Part shown: in pieces, positions 6,840-15,407 of the stretch | Numbering within the stretch: position 1 is the stretch's first letter | Layout: each line of letters opens with the position of its first letter | NCBI GenBank assembly: GCA_964345835.1 | Contig: CAYFSL010000004.1 | Span: 17,777 to 81,776 of the forward strand | Reading direction: 5' to 3' | Length of the DNA stretch: 64,000 bases | Source of the DNA: JAAYEL01 sp964345835 | Lineage (GTDB): Bacteria; Bacillota; Clostridia; Tissierellales; Peptoniphilaceae | Position numbers and translations under genes: made by a program | Notes under the pieces: generated by a model | What the model was told of the DNA's origin: nothing | What the model saw: only the letters and a program-made list of their open reading frames with translations | The model's database searches: none

Positions 6840-9486
6840 ACCAGGTCTTCCCTTCATCAACATCTACAATTAGGTCAACATCTAATTTAACCGCCGCTTC
6901 CATCTCTTCCTTAAGAACTTTTTTAACTTGGTCAGCCTCATCGTCAAGGGTTTCTATTATAAGCTCATCGTGGATCTGAAGGATAATTTTAGATTTAAGT
7001 CCTTCTTCTAATAATCTCCTATAAACCTTAACCATAGCTACTTTAATAATGTCTGCAGCAGACCCTTGGATTGGGGTATTAAGGGCAATCCTCTCGCCAA
7101 AACTCCTTATAGCAAAGTTTTTACTGTTGAGTTCAGGAACATACCTCCTCCTATGGAAAATGGTTTCAACATAACCCTTATCCTTAGCATCTTCTATAAT
7201 TTGATCCATGTATTTACTGATATTAGGATATGAATCAAGGTAGTTGTCAATATAACTTTTAGCTTCTTTTCTACTAATATTAAGGTCTCTTGATAGGCCA
7301 TAGTCGCTTATACCATAAACTATTCCAAAGTTCACCGCCTTTGCATCCGCCCTTTGGTTTCTTGTAACCTCATCCAAAGAAACTTTAAATACTTCTGAAG
7401 CCGTTTTGGTGTGTATATCTATACCATGTTTAAAAGCATCCAGCATATTTTCATCCTTTGATAGGGCTGCAAGAACCCTTAACTCAATTTGGGAATAATC
7501 GGCTGAGATCAACCTACTTCCCTCAGGACAAGTGAAAGCTTTTCTTATTAGCCTACCTTCTTCTGTCCTGATAGGGATATTTTGCAGGTTAGGCTCTGTT
7601 GAACTTAACCTGCCTGTAGCAGTAATAGTCTGCCTAAATATTGACCTTACCCTCCCATCTTCCATTATATAAGGATAAAGGCCATCAATATAGGTAGACT
7701 TTAATTTTTTTAGTCCCCTATAATTAATTATCTTGTCTATGATTTCATGAGAATCTCTTAGCTTATCCAGGACTTCCGCATTTGTAGAATATCCTGTCTT
7801 AGTCTTTTTTATTACCGGTAGACCCAGCTTTTCAAATAGGACTTCACCAAGTTGCTTGGGTGAATTTATGTTAAACTCTAATTCAGCTAGATTATAAATT
7901 TCTTTTTCCAGTAAATCTATGTCCTTTGAAATATCTCTATCAACCTTTTCTAACTCTTTTCTTTCTACCTTTACCCCCTTTATTTCCATACGGGCAAGAA
8001 TATTAATAAGGGGTAATTCTATAGAATATAGGAGGTCTTTCATCCCCAGCTCTTCTATCTCTTCAAGCATTTTTCCAGAGGAATCTCTAATTACAGATAG
8101 GTAATTTGCTATATAATTATTTCTCTCATCTTCATTTAAATCGGAAAATGCTTTCTTTGACTTACCCTTCCCTAAAACAGACTCTTCGCTTGGAATATGT
8201 CTGTCAAGATAGTATTCCGAAATTTGATCAATCCCAAAGCCCGTTCTTGAAGGGTTGGCTAAATAGGAAGTTAGCATAATATCCAAATAATTATCATTTA
8301 GATTTACCCCATACTTATTCAATAAATATATGGCTTTTTTTACATCAAATGAAACCTTCTCTATCTGTGAGTCCTCAAATATAGGCTTAAGAGTTTCAAT
8401 ATAGCTATCAAAATCCTTCTCAAAGTCCAAAATAGCTGTACTGCCAGCTTTCGATGAAAGTCCTAAATAGGCTATTTTCTTCCCTATATAATTTTCTTCA
8501 TCAATGAAGGTTTCAAAGTATATCCTTTTGTCTTTCCTAATTTCTTCAACTATCCTATCTAGATTATTAGAATCGATTATTGTAAACTTGGCTATATCCC
8601 CCCCAAGAATGTCCTGGTCAGATTCATCTGCAAACATTTCCATAAATCTACTAAATTCCAACTTTTTGAACTTCTCAAAAACTTCTTTTTTATTAACTTC
8701 TCTTTTTTTGAAGTCCTCTAAACTATAATCCAAAGGAACAGAAGTGAAAATCCTGCCTAGTTTTCTACTCAAGTATGCTAAGGATTCATTTTCTTCAAGA
8801 TTTTGTTTCATCTTCTTGCCAGTGATCTTGTCAATGTTTTCATAGATTCCTTCGATATTCCCATATTCTTTAATAAGTTTAAGGGCAGTTTTTTCACCAA
8901 TACCTGGAACACCAGGTATATTGTCTGAAGAATCCCCCATAAGTCCCTTAACCTCAACTAAGTCTCCTGGCTCGACCCCATAAGTCTCTCTTATTTTCTC
9001 AACATCATAAACCTCTAACTCACTAATCCCCTTTTTCGTATACAGAACCTTGGCTTTTTCTCCAACAAGTTGAAAATAATCCCTATCCCCGGTTAACATG
9101 TAAGTCTGGATTCCTTCAGAGCTAGCCATGGAGGATATGGTGCCTAGAATATCATCAGCCTCAAAGTCCTGCATATCTAAATGGATAACATTAAATCCAT
9201 CCAATATATCTTTTAATATTGCAAATTGATGGGAAAGCTCAGGTGGAGTCTTATCCCTATGTCCTTTATAGGCTTCATAATCCTTATTCCTAAAAGTTGG
9301 ACCAGGTCTATCAAAGGCTACAGCTATATAATCTGGCTCAACCATCTCCAAAGCTTTCATATACATATTTAAAAAACCATATACCCCGTTAGTATGTATC
9401 CCGTCCTTAGTAGTAAGATTTCTAATTGCAAAAAAGGCTCTGAATATCAAACTTGAACCATCTATCAATAAAAATTTCTTTTCCAT
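6829..9486 (-). CDS. polA: DNA polymerase I
   Basis: 885 residues with three parts: an N-terminal 5'-3' exonuclease (FLLIDGSSLIFRAFF; KGLMGDSSDNIPGVPGIGEKTA helix-hairpin-helix), a central 3'-5' exonuclease-like fold, and a C-terminal family A polymerase with DYSQIELRVLA, RADAKAVNFGIVYGISDYGL and QIHDELIIE. In the middle domain the position of the first metal-binding exo motif (DxE in the Escherichia coli enzyme) reads YFETF, so proofreading is probably lost, as in the Bacillus and Thermus enzymes. It works in repair and Okazaki fragment maturation. First gene of its operon. Confidence 0.97.
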   Translation of the reverse strand: MEKKFLLIDGSSLIFRAFFAIRNLTTKDGIHTNGVYGFLNMYMKALEMVEPDYIAVAFDRPGPTFRNKDYEAYKGHRDKTPPELSHQFAILKDILDGFNVIHLDMQDFEADDILGTISSMASSEGIQTYMLTGDRDYFQLVGEKAKVLYTKKGISELEVYDVEKIRETYGVEPGDLVEVKGLMGDSSDNIPGVPGIGEKTALKLIKEYGNIEGIYENIDKITGKKMKQNLEENESLAYLSRKLGRIFTSVPLDYSLEDFKKREVNKKEVFEKFKKLEFSRFMEMFADESDQDILGGDIAKFTIIDSNNLDRIVEEIRKDKRIYFETFIDEENYIGKKIAYLGLSSKAGSTAILDFEKDFDSYIETLKPIFEDSQIEKVSFDVKKAIYLLNKYGVNLNDNYLDIMLTSYLANPSRTGFGIDQISEYYLDRHIPSEESVLGKGKSKKAFSDLNEDERNNYIANYLSVIRDSSGKMLEEIEELGMKDLLYSIELPLINILARMEIKGVKVERKELEKVDRDISKDIDLLEKEIYNLAELEFNINSPKQLGEVLFEKLGLPVIKKTKTGYSTNAEVLDKLRDSHEIIDKIINYRGLKKLKSTYIDGLYPYIMEDGRVRSIFRQTITATGRLSSTEPNLQNIPIRTEEGRLIRKAFTCPEGSRLISADYSQIELRVLAALSKDENMLDAFKHGIDIHTKTASEVFKVSLDEVTRNQRADAKAVNFGIVYGISDYGLSRDLNISRKEAKSYIDNYLDSYPNISKYMDQIIEDAKDKGYVETIFHRRRYVPELNSKNFAIRSFGERIALNTPIQGSAADIIKVAMVKVYRRLLEEGLKSKIILQIHDELIIETLDDEADQVKKVLKEEMEAAVKLDVDLIVDVDEGKTWYEV

Positions 9487-9516
9487 AATATCTCCTGACT
9501 TTTTCTTATATAATTC

Positions 9517-9525
9517 ATTATATCA
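9517..9525 (-). promoter_or_regulatory. extended -10 promoter for polA operon
   Basis: TGATATAAT on the minus strand, a perfect extended -10 element about 30 bases before the polA ATG. The -35 side is weak. A strong AGGAGA ribosome site precedes the polA start. Confidence 0.5.
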
Positions 9526-9571
9526 TATAAGAAGATGACTCTTTACTATACTTTTTTATTAGCAATTTTGC

Positions 9572-9600
9572 TTGAAATTCTTTTTCACTGGTGGTATTAT
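9572..9600 (+). promoter_or_regulatory. promoter for tRNA-Leu(CAA)
   Basis: TTGAAA, a 17-base spacer ending in TGG, then TATTAT, ending 15 bases before the tRNA. Spacing and hexamers fit a housekeeping promoter with an extended -10. Confidence 0.65.
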
Positions 9601-9615
9601 AAAGAAGTTATAGAC

Positions 9616-9702
9616 GCCGGTGTGTCGGAACTGGCAGACGAGACAGACTCAAAATCTGTTATCCGCAAGGGTGTGTGGGTTCGAGTCCCACCACCGGCAC
9701 CA
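9616..9702 (+). tRNA. tRNA-Leu (anticodon CAA)
   Basis: Folds as a class II tRNA: acceptor GCCGGTG with CACCGGC, anticodon stem ACAGA/TCTGT around loop CTCAAAA (anticodon CAA, reading UUG), a long variable arm, T-arm with GGTTCGAGTCCC, and an encoded CCA end. Length 87 bases. Confidence 0.96.
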
Positions 9703-9717
9703 TATTTAATAAGTAAT

Positions 9718-9786
9718 GGCTTAGTACCAATGGTTCTAGGCTGTTTTTATTTTTAAAATCTTTAAATTGTTGTCCCTTTGTTGTCT
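9718..9786 (+). repeat. 69-bp repeat copy 1: tRNA terminator plus extra flanking block
   Basis: Starts with an imperfect hairpin (GGCTTAGTACC / GGTTCTAGGCT) and a T-rich tail, so it can end transcription of the tRNA-Leu. The last 55 bases (9732-9786) are identical to 48018-48072, and the whole 69 bases match 48004-48072 with only two differences. The identity runs about 33 bases past the T-tail, further than a terminator needs. Read on the minus strand, the block ends an open frame in RQQRDNNLKILKIKTA and a stop. The other copy also sits directly behind a tRNA-Leu gene. Confidence 0.85.
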
Positions 9787-9810
9787 CTTTTAATCACTCT
9801 TCATTTTAAC

Positions 9811-9945
9811 CTCGCTAAATTAACTCATGGATATGCTCAAGCTAGTACATACCCACCTGATGTGAAATATTCTGAATACTACAAGGAGCTAGCTTCAGAG
9901 GCCAGAGAAAAAATATTGGTTTATGGAAAAACCCTGGTGGAATAA
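9811..9945 (+). pseudogene. possible coding relic without a start codon
   Basis: An open frame of about 45 codons ending in a stop. It contains stretches that look like protein (YSEYYKELASEAREKILVYG), but there is no start codon, no ribosome site and no promoter. The frame stays open back into the 69-bp repeat. I do not recognise the product. It may be the tail of a lost gene, or chance. Confidence 0.25.
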
Positions 9946-9981
9946 TATATGTTTCATCAGGAAATATTCTTTCTAAAAAAT

Positions 9982-10014
9982 AAAAGGCTTGAAATCAATG
10001 ATTTCAAGCCTTTT
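9982..10014. terminator. bidirectional terminator between the spacer and tRNA-Thr
   Basis: A 14-bp perfect stem (AAAAGGCTTGAAAT / ATTTCAAGCCTTTT) with a 5-base loop, A-rich on one side and T-rich on the other. It directly follows tRNA-Thr on the minus strand, which it probably ends. Confidence 0.75.
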
Positions 10015-10027
10015 ATTAATACTACAT

Positions 10028-10103
10028 TGGAGCTCACTGCGGGAATCGAACCCGCGACCTCATCCTTACCATGGATGCGCTCTACCTACTGAGCTAAGAG
10101 AGC
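10028..10103 (-). tRNA. tRNA-Thr (anticodon GGT)
   Basis: Acceptor GCTCTCT with AGTGAGC (one T-T mismatch), D-arm GCTC/GAGC, anticodon stem CATCC/GGATG with loop ATGGTAA (anticodon GGT), T-arm GCGGG TTCGAAT CCCGC, and an encoded CCA. 76 bases including CCA. Confidence 0.95.
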
Positions 10104-10187
10104 ATGTATATATAATACCAAATTATAGGATATTTACAAGTTATTTTTAGCTTTTGTCTAATATTTCTTGTATATATTAATAATTAT

Positions 10188-10212
10188 GGCTATAGGAGAT
10201 GATCCTATAGCC
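10188..10212 (-). terminator. hairpin after the mevalonate operon
   Basis: A perfect 10-bp stem, GGCTATAGGA with TCCTATAGCC, five-base loop, 8 bases past the stop of the isomerase gene. The tail (ATAATTATT) is not a clean T-run, so termination strength is uncertain. Confidence 0.55.
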
Positions 10213-10219
10213 TTTAATA

Positions 10220-11272
10220 TTATGACCTATTTGCAAATTTTCGCCAGTCGATATTTCTAGCTTCTGCCCAGTCTTTGACATCTTCCTGCAAGATTATATC
10301 AGTAGTTTTTAAATCCTCAATTTTATCTACACTAAGAAGTGACATAATTGATCTTATATGGTACTTCCAGTTTTCAACCTCTTCTATAGCCTTATCTAGG
10401 CTCTTGTTTTCAACTAGGTTCAAAATCCTTGCAGCCATTCCGCAGGCCCTTGCACCAAAGGCCAAGCCCTTAACTATATCTAGAGAATTTCTTATACCCC
10501 CAGATGCTAAAATTTCATGGTCATCGACAAAGTCTTGACCTTCAAGAAGAGAGACTATGGTAGAATTTCCGAAATTTTCCAAGAAATTATATTTATCATC
10601 TTCAATTCTTCTGAAATTTTCTATTCTGGCAAAGTTTGTTCCCCCCTTGCCACCGACATCTACTGTCTTAACTCCAATATCTAAAAGAGATTTAATGGCC
10701 TTTCTACTCATTCCAAAGCCTACTTCTTTTACAACCACGGGAAGACCTAGGTTAGAAACTATATGTTCAATATTGTCCAGCCAACTTCCAAAGCCCCTGT
10801 CCCCTTCTGGCATAACCAGTTCCTGGCAGATGTTTACATGGATTTGTAGGCCATCGGCTTTCAATATATCAACCGCCCTCTTTGCATCTTCAAGGGATTT
10901 TTCAGCCCCTAAGTTGGCAAATACAATACCATTAGGGTTTAACTGTCTAACGACCTTGAATGAATCCAAAACATCTGGATCTTTTAATCCTACACTTAAG
11001 GATCCACTTGCTATAAAAGTATTCGTCTCCCTTGCGAGAATTGATAGTTTTTCATTGTAACCCTTGGTCTTTCCTGTACCACCAGTCATCCCATTAATAT
11101 AAAAGGGATGGGCTAGGTCAAGACCTGCAAAAGATGTGGATATATCGACATCATCAACATTAACATCAGAAAATACTTGGTGGACAAATTGCACATTATC
11201 AAAGTCTGATTTTTGTTTTTCCTGGTGAAATTTTAAGGCCAGGTCTACGTGGTCATCTTTTTTACTAAACAT
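10220..11272 (-). CDS. fni: type 2 isopentenyl-diphosphate delta-isomerase (FMN enzyme)
   Basis: 350 residues, the usual length. Converts IPP to DMAPP using reduced FMN. Seen: the N-terminal RKDDHVDLAL-type segment (KKDDHVDLALKF), FYINGMTGG, the flavin/phosphate block GGKGGTNFARIE and the C-terminal ASGGIRNSLDIVKGLAFGA. Its start overlaps the end of phosphomevalonate kinase by 8 bases (ATGTTTAG). It completes the lower mevalonate route coded by the three genes before it. The upper genes (HMG-CoA synthase and reductase) are not in this window. Confidence 0.95.
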   Translation of the reverse strand: MFSKKDDHVDLALKFHQEKQKSDFDNVQFVHQVFSDVNVDDVDISTSFAGLDLAHPFYINGMTGGTGKTKGYNEKLSILARETNTFIASGSLSVGLKDPDVLDSFKVVRQLNPNGIVFANLGAEKSLEDAKRAVDILKADGLQIHVNICQELVMPEGDRGFGSWLDNIEHIVSNLGLPVVVKEVGFGMSRKAIKSLLDIGVKTVDVGGKGGTNFARIENFRRIEDDKYNFLENFGNSTIVSLLEGQDFVDDHEILASGGIRNSLDIVKGLAFGARACGMAARILNLVENKSLDKAIEEVENWKYHIRSIMSLLSVDKIEDLKTTDIILQEDVKDWAEARNIDWRKFANRS

Positions 11273-12347
11273 CTATTTTACTCCTATATATACTTATTTC
11301 GAGGAAGTCTATACCATTTTCCTCCCAAAGATTTTTTAAGTCTTCTTTTATCTTTTTATTGTCAGAAATTGCTATCCCACAATCTCCCCCTCCTGCCCCA
11401 GAAAGCTTTGAACAAAGTCCAAGACCTAAGGCTAGCTGGGTAAGCTTTTCAAGCTTATTTGTTTCGATATCCAAGGATAATTTTTCAGATAGGTCTAGAA
11501 GGTTTAATCTTGCTTGTTTAAGAGATTCCTTAAGTCCATTATAGTTCCTTTCTGAAATCTCTTTGTAAATCTTAAGGCAAATGGCATCGCTTCTTTTTGA
11601 AAATTCCCCAAAATAGCTCTTGTAGCTACTGGATTCTTCCATCCTGTCTACCATTTTAATACTTGAAGCAGGTACTCCTGTCCAGCCAACATATAAATTC
11701 CAAGCCTCTGGAAAGCTTATTTCTTTTATTTCTAATAAGGGCCAGGGGCTATTTACAAGGTCATAAATACTTTCTTTTTTTACCTTGTGTAAAATACTTT
11801 TCACATCGAATTTCCTATAAAGGACCAGGCTTTCATAGGCGCTAGCACAAATATCTCCAAAAGAACTTAATGGACTATTTTCAAGGCTAGCTAGGGCTGA
11901 AATCTTGAAGATCTTGTCTTTACTTAAAGAAACCCCATAGTAGCTTACTATTGCTTCTACTAGGGCTACAGTAACTGCCCCACTTGATCCTAAGCCATAT
12001 TTCTTACCTGTCTCTGAATCAAGCTCACTGGTAATTACAATATTATAGTTGTCGAATTCCTCAATCAAAGGGAAAAGATATTTTTCAGCCATTAGGAGGG
12101 CTGATTTAACATATGACCATTTCCCATCATCTGATGAAAAGGATATTGGTCCTGGAGTTCCAAGGGCTTTCTCCCTTTGAAAGTAAAGGATTTGCCCCCC
12201 AAAGCTTTTTACCACACCCTGGTCTGATTTTTCAACGGTTACGGTAATAAATCTGTCAACAGGAGCTATTATCCCATAAGCTCCCGTCCTGGTCACACTA
12301 TATTCACCTGCTATGAATAGCTTACCTGGTTTTTTTATAGTTATCAT
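11265..12347 (-). CDS. mvaK2: phosphomevalonate kinase
   Basis: GHMP-family kinase, 360 residues, converting phosphomevalonate to the diphosphate. The N-terminus MITIKKPGKLFIAGEYSV is the phosphomevalonate kinase version of GHMP motif 1; KKYGLGSSGAVTVALVEA is the ATP-binding motif 2; LCSKLSGAGGGDCGIAI is motif 3. Placed third in the order mevalonate kinase - decarboxylase - this gene - isomerase, 11 bases after the decarboxylase. The C-terminus overlaps fni. Confidence 0.94.
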   Translation of the reverse strand: MITIKKPGKLFIAGEYSVTRTGAYGIIAPVDRFITVTVEKSDQGVVKSFGGQILYFQREKALGTPGPISFSSDDGKWSYVKSALLMAEKYLFPLIEEFDNYNIVITSELDSETGKKYGLGSSGAVTVALVEAIVSYYGVSLSKDKIFKISALASLENSPLSSFGDICASAYESLVLYRKFDVKSILHKVKKESIYDLVNSPWPLLEIKEISFPEAWNLYVGWTGVPASSIKMVDRMEESSSYKSYFGEFSKRSDAICLKIYKEISERNYNGLKESLKQARLNLLDLSEKLSLDIETNKLEKLTQLALGLGLCSKLSGAGGGDCGIAISDNKKIKEDLKNLWEENGIDFLEISIYRSKIDV

Positions 12348-12358
12348 ATAACCACCAT

Positions 12359-13333
12359 TTACTCTTCTTCCAATATTATAAGGTCTGGACCAGGCTTGGA
12401 ATAAATCATCCTGTCTAGGCTTATAATATCCTTTAAAGCTTCTTTAACTTTTTCTTGGTTAACAGAGTCTGTTATGACTTTAATATTTGGTCCTGCATCT
12501 ATAGTAAAATAGGCAAGGACTCCTTGGTTTCTCAGCTCTTTTATCCTCTCAATTATCTTAAGGCTTATGTCTTGTAGGTATATGATAGAAGGGTCTGTCG
12601 CCATCATGGTGGCATGCATCTTTAAGGCTGAAAACTCGGCTATCTGACCTATTTGATCCAGGTCCCTATTTTTAATAGCCACCTTCATTTTAACTAAATC
12701 CTCTTTCGCACTTTCTACCCAGGCTGGATAGAAGGGACATGTTTTTACCGTCTGGCTCATTCCTACCCTACTTGAAGTATGTTTTTTACTTGGGTCTACA
12801 ATTATCGCTAGCATCCCAATATCCCAGTCTGCCTTATCAACCCTAACCGCCTTTGAGCTGTCATCATCTTCACCCTTTTGCCATTCTACAAGACCGCCGT
12901 ATACAGACCTTGTAGCTGACCCTGACCCCTTTCTAGCTAGCTTGGATAGGTCTTCTAGACTATAGTTTAGGCCAAATAACCTATTCAAGCAACCAGCTAA
13001 ACAGGCATAACCCGAAGCTGATGAAGCAAGGCCTGCCGCCGTTGGAAAGTAGTTTTTTGTCTGGACCTTTACTCTTTTGGTAGACTTGGCAAGATTCCTA
13101 AAAAGATCTATAAAACTAGAGATTTTTTTTAGTTCATCTCCCTTTTCTTCCTCTCCATCTAGGATAAAAATATCACTTTCTCCATCTATGAATTCAGTTT
13201 CTGTAATTGTATAAAATTTGTCCAAGGTTAGAGATAAGCTACTATTGTAGGGCAATATCAAGCTTTCATCCCTCTTTCCCCAATACTTTATTAGGGCTAT
13301 ATTTGAATGGGCCTTGGCCTTTACTCTTTGCAT
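12359..13333 (-). CDS. mvaD: diphosphomevalonate decarboxylase
   Basis: 324 residues. ATP-dependent decarboxylation of diphosphomevalonate to IPP. The signature KAHSNIALIKYWGKRDE near the N-terminus is specific to this enzyme within the GHMP superfamily; FPTAAGLASSASGYACLA is the phosphate-binding loop, and MHATMMATDPS with the C-terminal YFTIDAGPNIKV are further family blocks. The start overlaps the end of mevalonate kinase by 13 bases. Confidence 0.95.
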   Translation of the reverse strand: MQRVKAKAHSNIALIKYWGKRDESLILPYNSSLSLTLDKFYTITETEFIDGESDIFILDGEEEKGDELKKISSFIDLFRNLAKSTKRVKVQTKNYFPTAAGLASSASGYACLAGCLNRLFGLNYSLEDLSKLARKGSGSATRSVYGGLVEWQKGEDDDSSKAVRVDKADWDIGMLAIIVDPSKKHTSSRVGMSQTVKTCPFYPAWVESAKEDLVKMKVAIKNRDLDQIGQIAEFSALKMHATMMATDPSIIYLQDISLKIIERIKELRNQGVLAYFTIDAGPNIKVITDSVNQEKVKEALKDIISLDRMIYSKPGPDLIILEEE

Positions 13334-14262
13334 AAACCTTCTCCTAAGTATGTTATCCAGCTGTTAACTGCCCCTTCTTCCATTAGAATTTCTCTAGCCT
13401 TTGAGGCCTTCTTCTTATCGTCAAATAGGGCAATCATACAGCCTCCCCTGCCTCCTCCAGTAAGCTTTGCACCAAGGGCTCCACTCTCTTTAGCAACTCT
13501 TATTAGGTAATCCAACTTTTCACTACTAACCGTAAGCTTACTAAGTAGGACCTGGGCCTGGTCCATTAATTGTCCCAGCCTATTAGGATCACCATTTTCA
13601 ATACAGGCTTTGGCACTATCTGATAAGTCACCTAAACTATCAATACAGGCCATATACTCTTTGTCTATTGAAAGCTTTTTAACATCAGAGACGGCATCCT
13701 TTGTCATACCCTTTATTCCAGTATCTGCAATGACTAGATAGGCATCTAAATTCATATCAAGCTCTTCAAAGTCCCTCCCCTTAATAAAGTAAATTGGGAC
13801 TTCTTTAACTATTACATTTGCATCTAATCCGCTTGCTCCCCCGTGGATTTTATCCTCGGTCAGGTTGACTAGTTTAAGAGTATCTTGGCAATCTATTTTT
13901 TTTCCAAAAAAACTATAGATTGCCCTTACTATCGATGCTGATAAGGCCGCTGATGATCCCATACCTCTTTCGTATGGAATATTTCCCCAAACCTTGAACT
14001 TTATACCATAATGCTTCTGCCCAAGACTATCTAATATCCTGTGTATAATGTCTCTTATAGGATGAATAATTCTAGGTGCATCTTCTAAAAGACCAGTAAA
14101 AATATTACTTTCGATTTCTATGGCACCGTCTGTTTGTTCTATTTTTGTATATATCTTTGCATCCTTGAAAGGAATAGCTATAGCGGGCTTCCCATAGACA
14201 ACGGAATGTTCCCCAATCAGGATGATCTTTGCTATAGCCTTGCCAGTATTTCTATCGCTCAT
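13321..14262 (-). CDS. mvaK1: mevalonate kinase
   Basis: About 313 residues. Phosphorylates mevalonate, the first step of this cluster. GHMP motifs: KIILIGEHSVVYGKPAIAIPF, ERGMGSSAALSASIVRA and KLTGGGRGGCMIALFD. A GTG at 14271 could start it three codons earlier, but the AAGGA site lies only one base before that GTG and ten bases before the ATG at 14260-14262, so I chose the ATG (MSDRNTGKAIAK). First gene of the operon, divergent from asnA. Confidence 0.94.
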   Translation of the reverse strand: MSDRNTGKAIAKIILIGEHSVVYGKPAIAIPFKDAKIYTKIEQTDGAIEIESNIFTGLLEDAPRIIHPIRDIIHRILDSLGQKHYGIKFKVWGNIPYERGMGSSAALSASIVRAIYSFFGKKIDCQDTLKLVNLTEDKIHGGASGLDANVIVKEVPIYFIKGRDFEELDMNLDAYLVIADTGIKGMTKDAVSDVKKLSIDKEYMACIDSLGDLSDSAKACIENGDPNRLGQLMDQAQVLLSKLTVSSEKLDYLIRVAKESGALGAKLTGGGRGGCMIALFDDKKKASKAREILMEEGAVNSWITYLGEGLCKE

Positions 14263-14292
14263 ATCCTTCACATCCTTATATTTTGTATTTTT

Positions 14293-14301
14293 ATTATATC
14301 A
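14293..14301 (-). promoter_or_regulatory. extended -10 promoter for the mevalonate operon
   Basis: TGATATAAT on the minus strand, about 30 bases before the mevalonate kinase start. Its -35 region overlaps the -35 of the divergent asnA promoter, so the two may compete. Confidence 0.5.
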
Positions 14302-14318
14302 TATAGGGCTAGATTGAT

Positions 14319-14347
14319 TTGAATTTTCAATAAAATAGTATTATGAT
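14319..14347 (+). promoter_or_regulatory. promoter for asnA
   Basis: TTGAAT, 17-base spacer, TATGAT, followed after about 17 bases by the AAAGGAGAT ribosome site of asnA. Short leader, no room for a T-box. Confidence 0.65.
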
Positions 14348-14373
14348 AGTGCTTATATAAAAGGAGATTAATT

Positions 14374-15387
14374 ATGAATTTATTTATACCAGAAGGTTAC
14401 CAGTCTAACCTCAATTTATTACAGACCCAGTATTGGATAAAGGAGATTAAGGATTTCTTCCAGATAAACTTGGCTAAAAACCTCAACTTGGTCAGGGTTT
14501 CTGCCCCTATGTTTGTCAAAGAGACAACAGGCCTTAACGACTACCTAACAGGAGTTGAAAAACCTGTATCTTTTACAATTAAGGAATCTGACGAAAAAAC
14601 ATCTACAGTAGAGATTGTCCACTCTCTTGCAAAATGGAAGAGGTATGCCCTAAAAAAATATAATATTCCCTGCTATTCTGGAATTTATACTGATATGAAC
14701 GCCATAAGATCCTTTGAAGACTTAGATAATACCCACTCTATCTATGTTGACCAATGGGACTGGGAGAAGGTCATAGATGAAGAGGATATAAATGAGCAAT
14801 ACCTTAAAGATACGGTCAAAATGATTTATAAGACATTTTTACAACTAGAAGACTACCTAGAAAAAAGACTTAATGGCTATAAACCCTTTCTAGCACCAAA
14901 TATCCATTTCATTAGCAGTCAAGAGTTAGAAGACTTGTATCCCGATTTAAGCCCTGAAGAAAGGGAAAAGGCTATTACAAAAAAAATGGGATCTGTTTTC
15001 TTGATGCAGATAGGAGATACCCTAAAGTCAGGTAAAAAACATGGCGACAGGTCCCCCGACTATGATGACTGGTCATTAAATGGGGATATATTAATTTGGA
15101 ACCCAGTCTTGTCAGACGTCCTTGAATTGTCAAGCATGGGAATTAGGGTTAATCCAGAAAAGTTATTAGACCAGCTTGAAAAATCGGAAACTTCCAACAG
15201 AAAGGAACTTGACTACCACAGGGCCCTCCTAGCCAATGAGCTCCCACAAACAATCGGAGGAGGAATTGGTCAATCTAGGATTTGCATGCTTTTTCTACAA
15301 AAAGCCCATATTGGAGAGGTCCAATCTTCTATTTGGCCAGATGAGATAGTTAAGGAATGCGAAAAAAATAATATTATTCTTTTATAA
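14374..15387 (+). CDS. asnA: aspartate-ammonia ligase (asparagine synthetase A)
   Basis: 337 residues, class II aminoacyl-tRNA synthetase-like fold. Makes asparagine from aspartate, ammonia and ATP. Family blocks: RVSAPMFVKETTGLNDYL, AVSFTIKE-type PVSFTIKE, VEIVHSLAKWKRYAL, IYVDQWDWEKV, RSPDYDDWSLNGDI and the C-terminal TIGGGIGQSRICM. Stand-alone plus-strand gene with its own promoter, an ideal ribosome site and a shared terminator with the convergent aldolase gene. Confidence 0.97.
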   Translation: MNLFIPEGYQSNLNLLQTQYWIKEIKDFFQINLAKNLNLVRVSAPMFVKETTGLNDYLTGVEKPVSFTIKESDEKTSTVEIVHSLAKWKRYALKKYNIPCYSGIYTDMNAIRSFEDLDNTHSIYVDQWDWEKVIDEEDINEQYLKDTVKMIYKTFLQLEDYLEKRLNGYKPFLAPNIHFISSQELEDLYPDLSPEEREKAITKKMGSVFLMQIGDTLKSGKKHGDRSPDYDDWSLNGDILIWNPVLSDVLELSSMGIRVNPEKLLDQLEKSETSNRKELDYHRALLANELPQTIGGGIGQSRICMLFLQKAHIGEVQSSIWPDEIVKECEKNNIILL

Positions 15388-15407
15388 AAATACCTATATG
15401 CGAAAAA

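Noticed and set aside
9535..9756. 73-codon plus-strand open frame over tRNA-Leu(CAA)
   Set aside because: It is the tRNA gene and its promoter read as protein; no ribosome site.
10557..11060. 167-codon plus-strand open frame antisense to the IPP isomerase gene
   Set aside because: Mirror image of a conserved enzyme; Ser/Pro/Leu-rich as usual for such shadows.
14325..14373. T-box in the asnA leader
   Set aside because: The leader is under 30 bases; no T-box sequence.
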